From Eggerthellaceae bacterium (GTDB taxonomy: Bacteria; Actinomycetota; Coriobacteriia; Coriobacteriales; Eggerthellaceae): DNA of 35,505 nucleotides. Within the stretch, counting starts at the first letter, position 1. Each line of letters starts with the position of its first letter. The stretch lies in contig CAAEDC010000207.1 in NCBI GenBank assembly GCA_900754495.1, positions 1 through 35,505 of the forward strand, in the 5' to 3' direction. The notes below the pieces were generated by a model, which was given only the letters and a program-made list of their open reading frames with translations, searched no databases and had not been told where the DNA came from. Below are positions 23,864 through 31,943 of this stretch, in pieces. The translations under genes and the position numbers were made by a program.

Positions 23864-24202
23864 CTACATCTCCAGCTTGTCGACCAGGCTGACCATCTGG
23901 ACGCCGTGTGCCAGCGCAGCGCCGCCGCGGATGGCGTTGGCGACATGGAACGCCTCGGTCATCTGCTCCTTGGTCACGCCCATCTCCATGCAGGTGTTGG
24001 TGTAGGAGTCGATGCAGTACGGGCACTGCACGGCGGCGGCCACGGCCAGCGCGATCAGCGCCTTCTCACGCGCGGTCAGCTCGCCCTCGGCGAACACCTT
24101 GCCGTAGTACGCCATGTAAAGATCCCACAGCTCGGGCGCGCCCTCGCCCACACCGTCGGGGGAGAACTTGGCCAGATCCTCGGGGTTGTAATAGGTTTCC
24201 AT
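23864..24202 (-). CDS. AhpD/carboxymuconolactone decarboxylase-like protein, ArsS partner
   Basis: 112-residue member of the AhpD-like family that accompanies ArsS-type radical SAM genes (arsenosugar-associated peroxidase-like). It has the redox pair CPYC (C60, C63) and the helix EAFHVANAIRGGAALAHG with a His near 86. Some relatives carry selenocysteine in the second position of this pair; here it is Cys (the codon is not TGA). The start at 24202 has GGAAGGAG upstream. It is the first gene of a two-gene operon with the radical SAM gene, 6 nt apart. The chemical role in the pathway is not established. Confidence 0.85.
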   Translation of the reverse strand: METYYNPEDLAKFSPDGVGEGAPELWDLYMAYYGKVFAEGELTAREKALIALAVAAAVQCPYCIDSYTNTCMEMGVTKEQMTEAFHVANAIRGGAALAHGVQMVSLVDKLEM

Positions 24203-24239
24203 GATCGCTCCTTCCGCAATTTGGAACTCATCCTATGTT

Positions 24240-24273
24240 GGATATAGTCCATCATTAAGATGTATCCATTATA
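24240..24273 (-). promoter_or_regulatory. -10 and palindromic leader of the AhpD-like/arsS operon
   Basis: Minus strand TATAAT at 24268-24273 without a clear -35 (the upstream rpsI terminator T-run occupies that place). Just downstream is an interrupted palindrome, TGGATA...CATC-attaa-GATG...TATCCA (about 24239-24269), at the predicted start, where a repressor could bind. Confidence 0.4.
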
Positions 24274-24284
24274 TGACCTCGCAT

Positions 24285-24326
24285 AAAAAAGAACATCCCC
24301 TTTCGGCAAAATCTCCGAAGGGGATG
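24285..24326 (-). terminator. Intrinsic terminator of the rplM-rpsI transcript
   Basis: CATCCCCTTTCGG (24294-24306) pairs with CCGAAGGGGATG (24315-24326) with one bulge; on the minus strand it is followed by TTCTTTTTT (24285-24293). It places structured element C inside the rpsI 3' untranslated region. Confidence 0.88.
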
Positions 24327-24330
24327 TCGA

Positions 24331-24522
24331 GAATCCCAGGTCGAGCATATCGACTCCGAGATCGTTCGTACCGTCAGCGAGAAGGGCCCTGGTGCCGGAG
24401 GTCGTGGGGATCGCGCAAGCGCCGCGTACTTCGGTACGCAAGCCTGCGGAATCGCCGCGAGATCCGACGCCAGGGCCCTTCGCAGCATCGAGCAGTTGCG
24501 GCGGTCGGCAGACCGCCGCAAC
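24331..24522 (-). ncRNA. Structured 3' element, copy C (rpsI 3'UTR)
   Basis: Six nt after the rpsI stop, GTTGCGGCGGTC (24495-24506) pairs exactly with 24511-24522 around the invariant TGCC loop. The box CGATGCTGCGAAG follows, then a long hairpin with a perfect 12-bp base (24381-24392 with 24470-24481), a GTAC-CGAA-GTAC tip, the box CTTCTCGCTG, and a distal TATGCTCGACCT shared with copy A. A normal terminator with T-run follows at 24285-24326, so this copy should be transcribed in the minus direction. Confidence 0.75.
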
Positions 24523-24528
24523 AAAACA

Positions 24529-24921
24529 CTAGCGCTTGCTGAACTGCGGGCGCTTGCGGGCCTTCTTCAGGCCGTACTTCTTGCGCTCGACCATACGGGA
24601 GTCGCGCGTCAGGTAACCAGCGCGCTTCAGCTCGGCGCGGTAGTCGCCAGCCTCAAGCAGGGCACGGGCGATGCCGTGGCGCAGAGCGCCGGCCTGGCCC
24701 GAAATGCCGCCGCCGTTGATGCGGGCGATCACGTCGAAGTGATCCTGCGTATCCGTCACCTTGAACGGGGTCTTGGCGTAGTCCAACAGAGCCTCGCGGC
24801 CGAAGTACTCAACGCCCTCGCGGCCGTTGATCGTCACCTTGCCGGTGCCGGGCACCAGGCGGACGCGGGCGACGGCGTTCTTGCGACGGCCGGTGCCGTA
24901 GTACAAAGCTTCACCTGCCAT
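24529..24921 (-). CDS. rpsI: 30S ribosomal protein S9
   Basis: 130 residues, full length. The N-terminal [16 protein letters not shown] and the C-terminal [20 protein letters not shown] ending in FSKR are diagnostic; the terminal Lys-Arg reaches the P-site tRNA in the small subunit. It is translated 3 nt after rplM, the universal rplM-rpsI pair. Element C and an intrinsic terminator follow. Confidence 0.97.
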   Translation of the reverse strand: MAGEALYYGTGRRKNAVARVRLVPGTGKVTINGREGVEYFGREALLDYAKTPFKVTDTQDHFDVIARINGGGISGQAGALRHGIARALLEAGDYRAELKRAGYLTRDSRMVERKKYGLKKARKRPQFSKR

Positions 24922-24924
24922 GGT

Positions 24925-25359
24925 TTAACCCTCCATCTTGATCTCGCGGGGCTTCTGAGCCATATGCGGATGCTCAGGGCCGGCGTACACCTTCAGCTTC
25001 TTGCCCATCGCACGACCGAGCGTGTTCTTGGGCAGCATGCCCTTGACAGCGTGCTCGATGACGCGCTCGGGATGCTTGGCCATGGCCTCGTTGAAGGTCT
25101 CGGACTTCAGGCCACCGGGATGACCGGTGTGGCGGTAGTACACCTTGTCGGTGCCCTTGTTGCCGGTCACGCGGATCTTGTCCGCGTTCACGATGATCAC
25201 GAAATCACCGGTGTCGACATGGGGGGTGTACTGCGGCTTGTGCTTGCCCTTCAAGATGTGGGCGGCCTTGGCAGCGACACGGCCGAGGATCTGATCGGTC
25301 GCGTCGATGAGGACCCACTCACGCTCCACTTCGTTGGGCTTCGCGTAATACGTCTTCAC
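24925..25359 (-). CDS. rplM: 50S ribosomal protein L13
   Basis: 144 residues, full length, early-assembly protein of the large subunit. Typical motifs: [31 protein letters not shown]-like ([13 protein letters not shown]), [11 protein letters not shown] and [12 protein letters not shown]. The start codon is GTG (25357-25359) with GGAGG seven nt upstream. It is the first gene of the rplM-rpsI operon. The transcript has a long leader of about 265 nt from the promoter at 25631-25659. Confidence 0.97.
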   Translation of the reverse strand: MKTYYAKPNEVEREWVLIDATDQILGRVAAKAAHILKGKHKPQYTPHVDTGDFVIIVNADKIRVTGNKGTDKVYYRHTGHPGGLKSETFNEAMAKHPERVIEHAVKGMLPKNTLGRAMGKKLKVYAGPEHPHMAQKPREIKMEG

Positions 25360-25624
25360 TCTTTTTCCTCCACTAAACTCTTTCGCCTGCTCACAGCGTT
25401 GCTGATCACAGGCACCACTGCGGCACGTCCCTTGTGGCGTTTCCGCCTTCGAAGCCGGCTTGGCGCCGCCTTCCGGTCCGCGTCACCTCCGCAATGGGCG
25501 TCGGTTTTCAAAAGTTGCAGGTCTACGGACGCCGGTTTCCTACGCCAGCACGCCGGTTCGGGCCTGGACTCCCTCGCCATCGCGTTTCCGCCTTTCCTGC
25601 CGCACGGGGCTTTTGAAAGCGAAC
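25360..25624 (-). promoter_or_regulatory. Long rplM leader
   Basis: Between the predicted start near 25624 and the GTG of rplM there are about 265 nt with hairpin potential, including GCCTG/CAGGC enclosing AGC-GTT-GCT at about 25388-25416 and two AACCGGCGT direct repeats near 25540. Ribosomal protein leaders often bind their own product; I cannot match this to a known L13 leader by eye. A 74-codon frame (25356-25580) ends in a GTGA overlap with rplM but looks incidental. Confidence 0.45.
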
Positions 25625-25630
25625 TTTTGC

Positions 25631-25659
25631 AGTGTAGCGCGCGAATGCCCCGAATGCAA
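25631..25659 (-). promoter_or_regulatory. Promoter of rplM-rpsI
   Basis: Minus strand TTGCAT (25654-25659), 17 nt, TACACT (25631-25636). Confidence 0.65.
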
Positions 25660-25728
25660 CGAGCAAACGGGGCATCCTCGCAGTTTGCACACAGGATTTG
25701 GGGTATGCGTCAGCGCAGCGGGAGCCGG

Positions 25729-26529
25729 TTAGTCGCGCGCCTCGCGCACCGAGACGTTGACCCACTGGGATTGTTTGACCTCGCCAGCCGAGAACACGCC
25801 GATGTCGAGCATGCAATCGCGGTAGTCGCGCCCGTGGGCGATCGTGATGTAGCGGTCGTCTGCAAGGCGGTTGTGCGTGGGGTCGAGCCCTATCCAACGC
25901 CCGTCCTGGAACACTTCGACCCAAGCGTGCGTGGCACCCTCCCCATCCAGCATGCCCGCGATGTAGCGCGCCGCGACGCCCACATGGCGGCATACCGTCA
26001 GCATCACGTGCGCGTAGTCCTGGCACACGCCCGCACCCAGCGCAAGCGCCTCCTCCGCCGTGGTGCGGATGGTGGTGGCGCCCGGCGTGTACTCAAACGC
26101 CCGATACACCTCGTCCATCACCTCGCGCGCCCGACTCAACGGTTCGGCGTCCTCGGGAAGCGCCGCGATGCTCGCGCGGCACGTCTCGATCAGCCGCTCG
26201 ACACACGGGCCGGGGATCGTGAGGGCGGAGTCGTAGCGGTACAGGGGCTTGAACGTCTCGGGCTTGGTGTTTTCGGTGTCCACGAAGGCGATGCCCGAGA
26301 CCCGATAGCTGAACACGTCGTGCGGCTCGGGGATGTAGCCGGTCACCACCACCGAGCCGAACGAGTCGGTCATACGCTCCAAATCGGTGGCAGGCTCAAG
26401 ACTCATCTCGACATCGACGATCTGCTGGCGGGGGCCTGTGGCGGGGATGCAGCGCAGCTGGAACCGATGCTCGGTCACCGGGCAGCTGAACCGCAGCTCC
26501 ATCCGGTAGTCGAACTTGAGCTTCTTCAC
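25729..26529 (-). CDS. Transglutaminase-like cysteine protease family protein
   Basis: 266 residues. The first 110 form the N-terminal beta domain that goes with bacterial transglutaminase-like proteins (FDYRMELRFSCPVTEHRFQL). The catalytic triad is C169 (GAGVCQDYAH), H201 (ATHAWVEV) and D216 (GLDPTHN). No signal peptide is seen, so it should be cytosolic. This protein type is nearly always encoded beside circularly permuted ATP-grasp and alpha-E proteins, as here (gene immediately upstream). The set is predicted in the literature to make and cleave an uncharacterised peptide linkage. ATG at 26529, 169 nt after the fused partner gene. Confidence 0.88.
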   Translation of the reverse strand: MKKLKFDYRMELRFSCPVTEHRFQLRCIPATGPRQQIVDVEMSLEPATDLERMTDSFGSVVVTGYIPEPHDVFSYRVSGIAFVDTENTKPETFKPLYRYDSALTIPGPCVERLIETCRASIAALPEDAEPLSRAREVMDEVYRAFEYTPGATTIRTTAEEALALGAGVCQDYAHVMLTVCRHVGVAARYIAGMLDGEGATHAWVEVFQDGRWIGLDPTHNRLADDRYITIAHGRDYRDCMLDIGVFSAGEVKQSQWVNVSVREARD

Positions 26530-26698
26530 GCCGCCCTCCTATCCCGCATATCCGCATGTCGAAGGGCGGCCCCGGCGCATCCGCACCCCCGAGCCGCCCC
26601 GGCATTTCCGCCGCGCGCCGCATCGCGCACGCGTGCGGCATCCTTCCATCGGCGGGACATCATACCACTATCGCAGGCAGACGCCGCGCCCGGTTGCC

Positions 26699-28882
26699 CT
26701 ACGGCCGCTCGGCGTCCATATCCATCGAGGTGAGCTTTGCCGCAGCGTCCGCATCGAATGCCACCACGCGCCCTCCCAGCCCGTCGATCAGGCTCGACAG
26801 GCGCTCCGCGGTCTTCCCGTAGCCGCGCGCGGGAAGCTGCGCGGCAAGCCAGGTGAGCCCGTCGGCGAAGCACTGCGGAAGGGGCAGATCGTCGAGCACC
26901 TCCATGTGGACCGCGAGCTTGCGCACCGTGGCGGGCAGCACGTCCTCCGAGAAACCGAAACGCGTGTACAGGTCGATGCGCTCGAGGTGTTTTCCAAGGT
27001 AGACAAGCGCCTTCAGCGTGGGCTCGACCGAGGAGTTCTCGATGCCGCCCCAAAACGCCAGCATCTCGTCGGCGATGTCGCGGTGGTCGAACACGTCCTT
27101 CGCGCCGGCGGCGTGATGGGCCGCATCCACGATCCCGCTCATCGCCAGCTCGATATGCTGCAGAAGGCTGCTGCCCAGCTCAGGACGCAGCACCACGGCA
27201 TTGTAGAACGCCGAGCTGATGGCGCTGCGCACCGAATCGCGGTTCCATTTGTCGTAGAGGAACGTGTTCACGAAGGCATCGAAATTCGCGAAGTCCTCCG
27301 GAAGGTCCAATGCGCGCGCGAACGGACGAAACGCGTCGACGTCGGTGTCCATCACGCGGTCGTAGAAGGGGAAGAACACGTTGAGCGTGGTGAACACGCG
27401 CTCGGTGTAGCGCCCGAGCCAGAAGAGGTTCTCCGCCTTCGAAGCCGTCACATAGGCGAAGCTGCGGTAGTTGATGCGGCTGATCTCGGTGCGCACGCGT
27501 TCACGAGAGGCTGCGTCTTTGCGCTGAGATTCCTCCGACGAGAGGATCCACGTGTCCTTGAAGCCGCCGCCCTGCGACGAATTCACGATCATCTCGCCGG
27601 GAACCGACGAGTAGCGCGTGAGCCCCGAATACCACACGTGCGTGTTCTGGCCGGTGAGCACGAAGGCGCGCAGGTCGCATTTGCGCGGGCTGATTTCGCC
27701 CGTGTCGGGATCGACCACGTCTATGTCGCGGAAATCGATGACCTCCTGAGCGATGAAACGACGCGGCTCCGCTTTGATGCGGTCGACGAGCTCTGCGCGG
27801 CGCGCGGCATCGAGCTCCGAGCCGAACACGACGCCGTAGCCGCCCGCCTCCGCCACGTCCTTGATCACCAGCTCGCCGATGCGCGAGAGCACCTCGCGGC
27901 GGTCTTCCTCGAACAGCGGCATGTACGTGGGGGCGTTGTGGAGGATAGGCTTCTCGCCAAGGTAGTACTCGATCATCTTGGGCACGAAGTAGTACACCGC
28001 CTTGTCGTCGGCGACGCCGTTGCCGGGCGCGTTGACGATGGCGACGTTGCCCTCGCGGTAGGCCGCCAGGATCCCCGGCACGCCGATGACCGAGTCGGGG
28101 TTGAACGCGAACGGATCCAGGTACTCGTCCGACAGCCGGCGGTACACCACGCCCACGCGGTGGCGGCGACCGGCGTAGTCGCGCAGGTACACCTTGTTGC
28201 CGACCACCGACAGATCCTCGGGAAACGCCAGTTCGGCGCCGGTTTTCTCGGCAAGGTAGGCGTGCTCGAAGAACGCCGAGTTGTAGCGGCCGGGCGTGAG
28301 GACCACAGCGATCCCCTCGCATGAGACGAAGTCCATCGTCTTGCGCAGAAGGCGCGGATAGTCACGGTTGTCGCGGATGCGCACGTCTCGGAACAGATGG
28401 GGGTCGACGCGGCGCTCGATGTCGCGCACGAACAGCGGATAGCTCGCGCCCGACGGGATGCGCAGGTTGTCCTCGAGTACCCACCAACGTCCATCCTGGC
28501 CCTGGACCAGATCCTCGCCGGCGATGTGGGCGTACACGCCGCCGGGCGGCGTCACGCCATTGACCTGGGGCAGGTATCCCTCCGAGGTGTAGACGAACTC
28601 CTCAGGCACCACGCCGTCGGCGACGATGCGCTTCTCGGAGTAGATGTCGCGCAGGTAGGCGTTGAGCGCGTTGACGCGCTGCTTGAGGCCGCGCTCCAGC
28701 TCGTCGTACTCGTCCGACGGGATGACGCGCGGGATGGGATCGTAGGGGAACAACCGGTCGTTGTACACGCCGTCGCGGTAGATGCCGAAGCGCACGCCGT
28801 TGCGCGCGAGCTCGCGGTTGATCGATTCCCGACGGTCGATGAGGTCGGCTGCCAGCTTGTGGGCGGCGGTCTCGATGGCCAT
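26699..28882 (-). CDS. Circularly permuted ATP-grasp / alpha-E fusion protein
   Basis: 727 residues made of two domains usually encoded by separate genes. Residues 1 to about 450 are the circularly permuted ATP-grasp type 2 (DUF404/DUF407): GIYRDGVYNDRLFPYDPIPR, WVLEDNLRIPSG, VLTPGRYNSAFFEH, NAPGNGVADDK, and the closing VNSSQGGGFKDTW. From about 477 the alpha-E domain (DUF403) begins: TASKAENLFWLGRYTERV, ending near 715. The ATG at 28882 follows AGGAGC. The transglutaminase-like gene lies downstream. ATP-grasp enzymes form carboxyl-amine bonds; the product of this family is unknown, so only the ligase chemistry is inferred. Confidence 0.9.
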   Translation of the reverse strand: MAIETAAHKLAADLIDRRESINRELARNGVRFGIYRDGVYNDRLFPYDPIPRVIPSDEYDELERGLKQRVNALNAYLRDIYSEKRIVADGVVPEEFVYTSEGYLPQVNGVTPPGGVYAHIAGEDLVQGQDGRWWVLEDNLRIPSGASYPLFVRDIERRVDPHLFRDVRIRDNRDYPRLLRKTMDFVSCEGIAVVLTPGRYNSAFFEHAYLAEKTGAELAFPEDLSVVGNKVYLRDYAGRRHRVGVVYRRLSDEYLDPFAFNPDSVIGVPGILAAYREGNVAIVNAPGNGVADDKAVYYFVPKMIEYYLGEKPILHNAPTYMPLFEEDRREVLSRIGELVIKDVAEAGGYGVVFGSELDAARRAELVDRIKAEPRRFIAQEVIDFRDIDVVDPDTGEISPRKCDLRAFVLTGQNTHVWYSGLTRYSSVPGEMIVNSSQGGGFKDTWILSSEESQRKDAASRERVRTEISRINYRSFAYVTASKAENLFWLGRYTERVFTTLNVFFPFYDRVMDTDVDAFRPFARALDLPEDFANFDAFVNTFLYDKWNRDSVRSAISSAFYNAVVLRPELGSSLLQHIELAMSGIVDAAHHAAGAKDVFDHRDIADEMLAFWGGIENSSVEPTLKALVYLGKHLERIDLYTRFGFSEDVLPATVRKLAVHMEVLDDLPLPQCFADGLTWLAAQLPARGYGKTAERLSSLIDGLGGRVVAFDADAAAKLTSMDMDAERP

Positions 28883-28979
28883 GGCTTGCTCCTAACCCGA
28901 GGTGACCCGAGCACGGCAAGGGGGTCTCGCCGGCGCGGGGCGGCGTTATGAGGGCTGATGATCTCCCAATGCCAGTGTA

Positions 28980-30149
28980 CTACCCGATCACGCGGACGCG
29001 GCGGACGCCTTCGATGGCGCGCAGGGCACCGAGCGCCTCGTCTGCGACGGGCGCGTCGGTGTCGATCAAGGTGTAGGCGTGCTCGCCGCGCGCCTTGTTG
29101 GTGAGGTTGGCGATGTTGGCCCCCGCATCGGCAAGCGCGCCGGAGATCTGGCTGATCATGTTGGGTACGTTGGCGTGCAGCACCGCGATGCGGCCGCCCT
29201 CGGCCGGACGCGGACCCATGTCGCAAATGGGGTAGTTCACCGAATGCGTGATATTGCCGTTCTCCAGGTAGTCCATCAGCTCGCGCACGGCCATCGCCGC
29301 GCAGTTCTCCTCCGCCTCGGCGGTGGAGGCGCCCAGATGCGGCAGCACGACGGCGCCTTGCATCTTCATCACGGCAGGCGTCGCGAAGTCGGTGATGTAG
29401 CTGCGCACCTTGCCCGACTCGAGGCCGGCTGCCATGGCCGCCTCGTCCACCAGCGTGTCGCGCGAGAAGTTGAGCACGACGACGTCGCCCTTCATCTGGG
29501 CGATCGCCCGGGCGCCGATCATGCCGATCGTGTCCGGCAGCGCGGGCACGTGGATGGTCAGGTAATCGCAGGTTGCGTAGATGTCGTCCAGATTCGTGAC
29601 GTGGTGCACCGCGCTCGACACGCGCCAGGCGGCGTCGACCGACACGAACGGGTCATAGCCGTAGACGTCCATACCCAGGTCGACGGCGGCGTTGGCGACG
29701 AGCGCGCCGATGGCGCCCAAGCCGATCACGCCCAGCTTCTTGTCCATGATCTCGGTGCCGGCGAACGCCTTCTTGGCCTTCTCGGCAGCCTTGCCGATGT
29801 TGGGGTCATCGGCGTTGTCGCGGCACCATCGGATGCCGCCCGCGATGTCGCGCGCGCCCATCATGAGGCCCGCGATCACGAGCTCCTTGACCGCATTGGC
29901 GTTGGCGCCGGGCGTGTTGAACACGACGATGCCGGCTTCGGCGCACCTGTCGAGCGGGATGTTGTTCACGCCCGCGCCGGCGCGCGCGATGGCGCGCAGC
30001 CCCTCGGGGAACTCGACGTCGTGCAACGACGCGCTGCGCACCAGGATGCCGTCGGCCTGGGAGAGGTCGTCGGTGAGCTTGTAGTCGGACGACAGCAGCG
30101 CGATGCCCTTGTCCGAGATGTTGTTCATGCAGTGGATCGCGTACGCCAT
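28980..30149 (-). CDS. serA: D-3-phosphoglycerate dehydrogenase
   Basis: First step of serine synthesis, oxidising 3-phosphoglycerate with NAD+. The 389-residue product is the short form with a C-terminal ACT domain (about 318-389, GRIAVLHANVPNMISQISG). It has the NAD-binding GLGAIGALVANAA, the substrate Arg in NFSRDTLVDE, a catalytic Glu nearby, and the His in LPHLGASTAEAEEN. An ACT domain usually means serine feedback. No serC is adjacent. GGGAGC precedes the ATG at 30149, and a promoter lies at 30239-30267. Confidence 0.9.
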   Translation of the reverse strand: MAYAIHCMNNISDKGIALLSSDYKLTDDLSQADGILVRSASLHDVEFPEGLRAIARAGAGVNNIPLDRCAEAGIVVFNTPGANANAVKELVIAGLMMGARDIAGGIRWCRDNADDPNIGKAAEKAKKAFAGTEIMDKKLGVIGLGAIGALVANAAVDLGMDVYGYDPFVSVDAAWRVSSAVHHVTNLDDIYATCDYLTIHVPALPDTIGMIGARAIAQMKGDVVVLNFSRDTLVDEAAMAAGLESGKVRSYITDFATPAVMKMQGAVVLPHLGASTAEAEENCAAMAVRELMDYLENGNITHSVNYPICDMGPRPAEGGRIAVLHANVPNMISQISGALADAGANIANLTNKARGEHAYTLIDTDAPVADEALGALRAIEGVRRVRVIG

Positions 30150-30238
30150 GATGCCCGCTCCCTTTCGATGCTGGTGCCGTCCGTCCGTCGCCGCGCCGTT
30201 CTTCCAGGGCAGCGCGACACCGAACGCTTTACCGCTCT

Positions 30239-30267
30239 ATAGTGATGGAGCACAGGTTTCAGGTCAA
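30239..30267 (-). promoter_or_regulatory. Promoter of serA
   Basis: Minus strand TTGACC (30262-30267), 17 nt, CACTAT (30239-30244); leader of about 85 nt. Confidence 0.55.
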
Positions 30268-30326
30268 TTAACAACGAGCGAATGGACGGAAACGCACCGC
30301 CGGCGCCGCCGCGAACAACACCCGGC

Positions 30327-31016
30327 TTACGCGATGCCCTTTCCGATGACGGCGCCCGCCGGGCACACGTGATAGCAGTTGCCGCACTCGTCGCAGCGCT
30401 CGCCGCGAATGGAATACGCATCACCGGGTACGATCGCCTTGTGCGTGCACGCCTCCGCGCAGCTTCCGCAGGCGATGCACAGATCGGGATCGATGCTCAA
30501 GCCCGCCTGCTCCACCTCCGCACCGCCGAAAGCCGTGCGCGCACGCAGGAGTTTGTGATCGCGATGCACCATGTTGAAGTCGTAATCGTACAGTTCGGCA
30601 TGGCCGCGATGCAGCACGAACACGCGCGTCTCGGGATACTTCTTGATGTCGTAGACCGCCACATTGAACAGGGGGCTTTCCGCAGCCTTCGCGTCGACCT
30701 CGGCTTGGGACAGCTCGCGCACATCCCCGGTCACGCGCACCATGCAGCCCGGCTGGAAGTGCGGCAGATTGTCATCATCCCACTGGCACGGCGCGTCGGT
30801 GCGCTCGCCGCACGCGGTCACCACGCCGCCTTCCTTGAGCTGACGGTAAAAGGGCTTCACGGTCATCGTGCGCAGATACAGCCCCTCCTCGTCCCATGCG
30901 AAGAAGTGGGCGATGCGGCTTTCCACGCCTCCTTTGCCGTCGAGCGTCGCAAAGCTGCAGCACCCCACCTGGTCGAATGCGTTGTAAACGTCCTCTATCG
31001 TCTTGAATTCCAGCAT
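30327..31016 (-). CDS. Flavin split-barrel protein fused to a 2[4Fe-4S] ferredoxin
   Basis: 229 residues. The first 150 or so form a pyridoxamine-phosphate-oxidase-like FMN-binding split barrel (GCCSFATLDGKGGVESRIAHFF, LRTMTVKPFYRQL, VRVTGDVREL). The C-terminus carries two ferredoxin motifs, CIACGSCAEAC and CDECGNCYHVC followed by PAG, for two [4Fe-4S] clusters. Such fusions are predicted small electron-transfer flavoproteins of anaerobes; the substrate is unknown. Start taken at 31016 (MLEFK) after GGACGAG. It is the last gene of the six-gene MarR operon, 63 nt after the ATP-grasp gene. Confidence 0.82.
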   Translation of the reverse strand: MLEFKTIEDVYNAFDQVGCCSFATLDGKGGVESRIAHFFAWDEEGLYLRTMTVKPFYRQLKEGGVVTACGERTDAPCQWDDDNLPHFQPGCMVRVTGDVRELSQAEVDAKAAESPLFNVAVYDIKKYPETRVFVLHRGHAELYDYDFNMVHRDHKLLRARTAFGGAEVEQAGLSIDPDLCIACGSCAEACTHKAIVPGDAYSIRGERCDECGNCYHVCPAGAVIGKGIA

Positions 31017-31079
31017 CGCTCGTCCTTTTCTTCGCCGCCACCCGGCCATGGCGCGGCGGGCGTCCCTTCATCGCGCACG

Positions 31080-31943
31080 CTAGCCGCGGCGCTCCCTCTT
31101 CGCGATTGCCTGCGCGTATTCCCTCATCAGATCGAAGCCGCCGAATGTTTCGGTGTTGTCGGGCGACACATTGGAGACGGAGTTCGCATCGATCACGTAG
31201 GCGCGACCGCCGTTCTCGATGATGTCGAAGCTGCCGAATCCGATACCCAGCGCACGCCCCGCCAAAACCGCCGTCGCGCGGATCTCCTCCGCGCATTCGG
31301 AGTACAGCTCGTAGCGCGATCCCAGGTGGTAGGCCGACAGTCCGCCTTTCACGACGCTGCGCTTGACGATGAGCGCGACCGCGCCGTCAACCAGCTCGAC
31401 GCGCGTGATGAACCCGCGCTCGGGCGCGATGTAGTCCTCGACGACGAAGACGATCTGCGGCGCGGTTTCCAAAAACGAGAGCGCTTCCTCCGCCGTGCGC
31501 GCCACCGCCGTAAAGGTGGTGCGCCCTCCGCAGTTGGGCTTGATGATGCAGGGATACGACCAGGCTGCCGGATCAAGCCCGCTCGGCAGGCCGCACGCTT
31601 GCACGCGCGGCACGTCGACGCCCGCACGCGCCAACTCCTCGGTCGCGCGATGTTTGTCGATTTCGAAGAAATGCGCCCGGGTGGGGTTGATCATCGGGAT
31701 GCCCCTCGCCTCCGCCGCCTCGCAGACGAGCCGCATCGCCTCATGCGCCGCGTCATGCTCGCGAAACACCGCGCTCGCGAACACGCGGCTCACCAGCGCA
31801 TCGCACGAACCTGCCGCTTTCGCTGCGGCATCGGCGCGAAGATGCGCCATGTCGATCATGCGCACGTCGCACCCCGCCTCGGCAAGTTCCGCCGCCAACT
31901 TGTAGTCGGACCACTCCCCCGACTCGTACAGAAGCCCTATCAT
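31080..31943 (-). CDS. ATP-grasp ligase, RimK/D-Ala-D-Ala ligase fold
   Basis: 287 residues with an ATP-grasp layout: an N-terminal preATP-grasp part (IGLLYESGEWSDYKLAAELAEAG), MINPTRAHFFEIDKHRATEELARAG, the ATP-contacting YPCIIKPNCGGRTTF, and the metal-binding end FGSFDIIENGGRAYVIDANSV. It should join a carboxylate to an amine with ATP. The acceptor is unknown. The start is at 31943, sharing one base with the stop of the ABC ATPase gene (TGATG), with GGAG six nt upstream; this implies translational coupling to the importer. An ATG at 31955 has no ribosome site. This pairing of importer and ligase is unusual. Confidence 0.8.
   Translation of the reverse strand: MIGLLYESGEWSDYKLAAELAEAGCDVRMIDMAHLRADAAAKAAGSCDALVSRVFASAVFREHDAAHEAMRLVCEAAEARGIPMINPTRAHFFEIDKHRATEELARAGVDVPRVQACGLPSGLDPAAWSYPCIIKPNCGGRTTFTAVARTAEEALSFLETAPQIVFVVEDYIAPERGFITRVELVDGAVALIVKRSVVKGGLSAYHLGSRYELYSECAEEIRATAVLAGRALGIGFGSFDIIENGGRAYVIDANSVSNVSPDNTETFGGFDLMREYAQAIAKRERRG

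Noticed and set aside
25356..25580. 74-codon frame in the rplM leader overlapping its start as GTGA
   Set aside because: Basic, low-complexity product, no homology recognised, and weak ribosome site; more likely noncoding leader.
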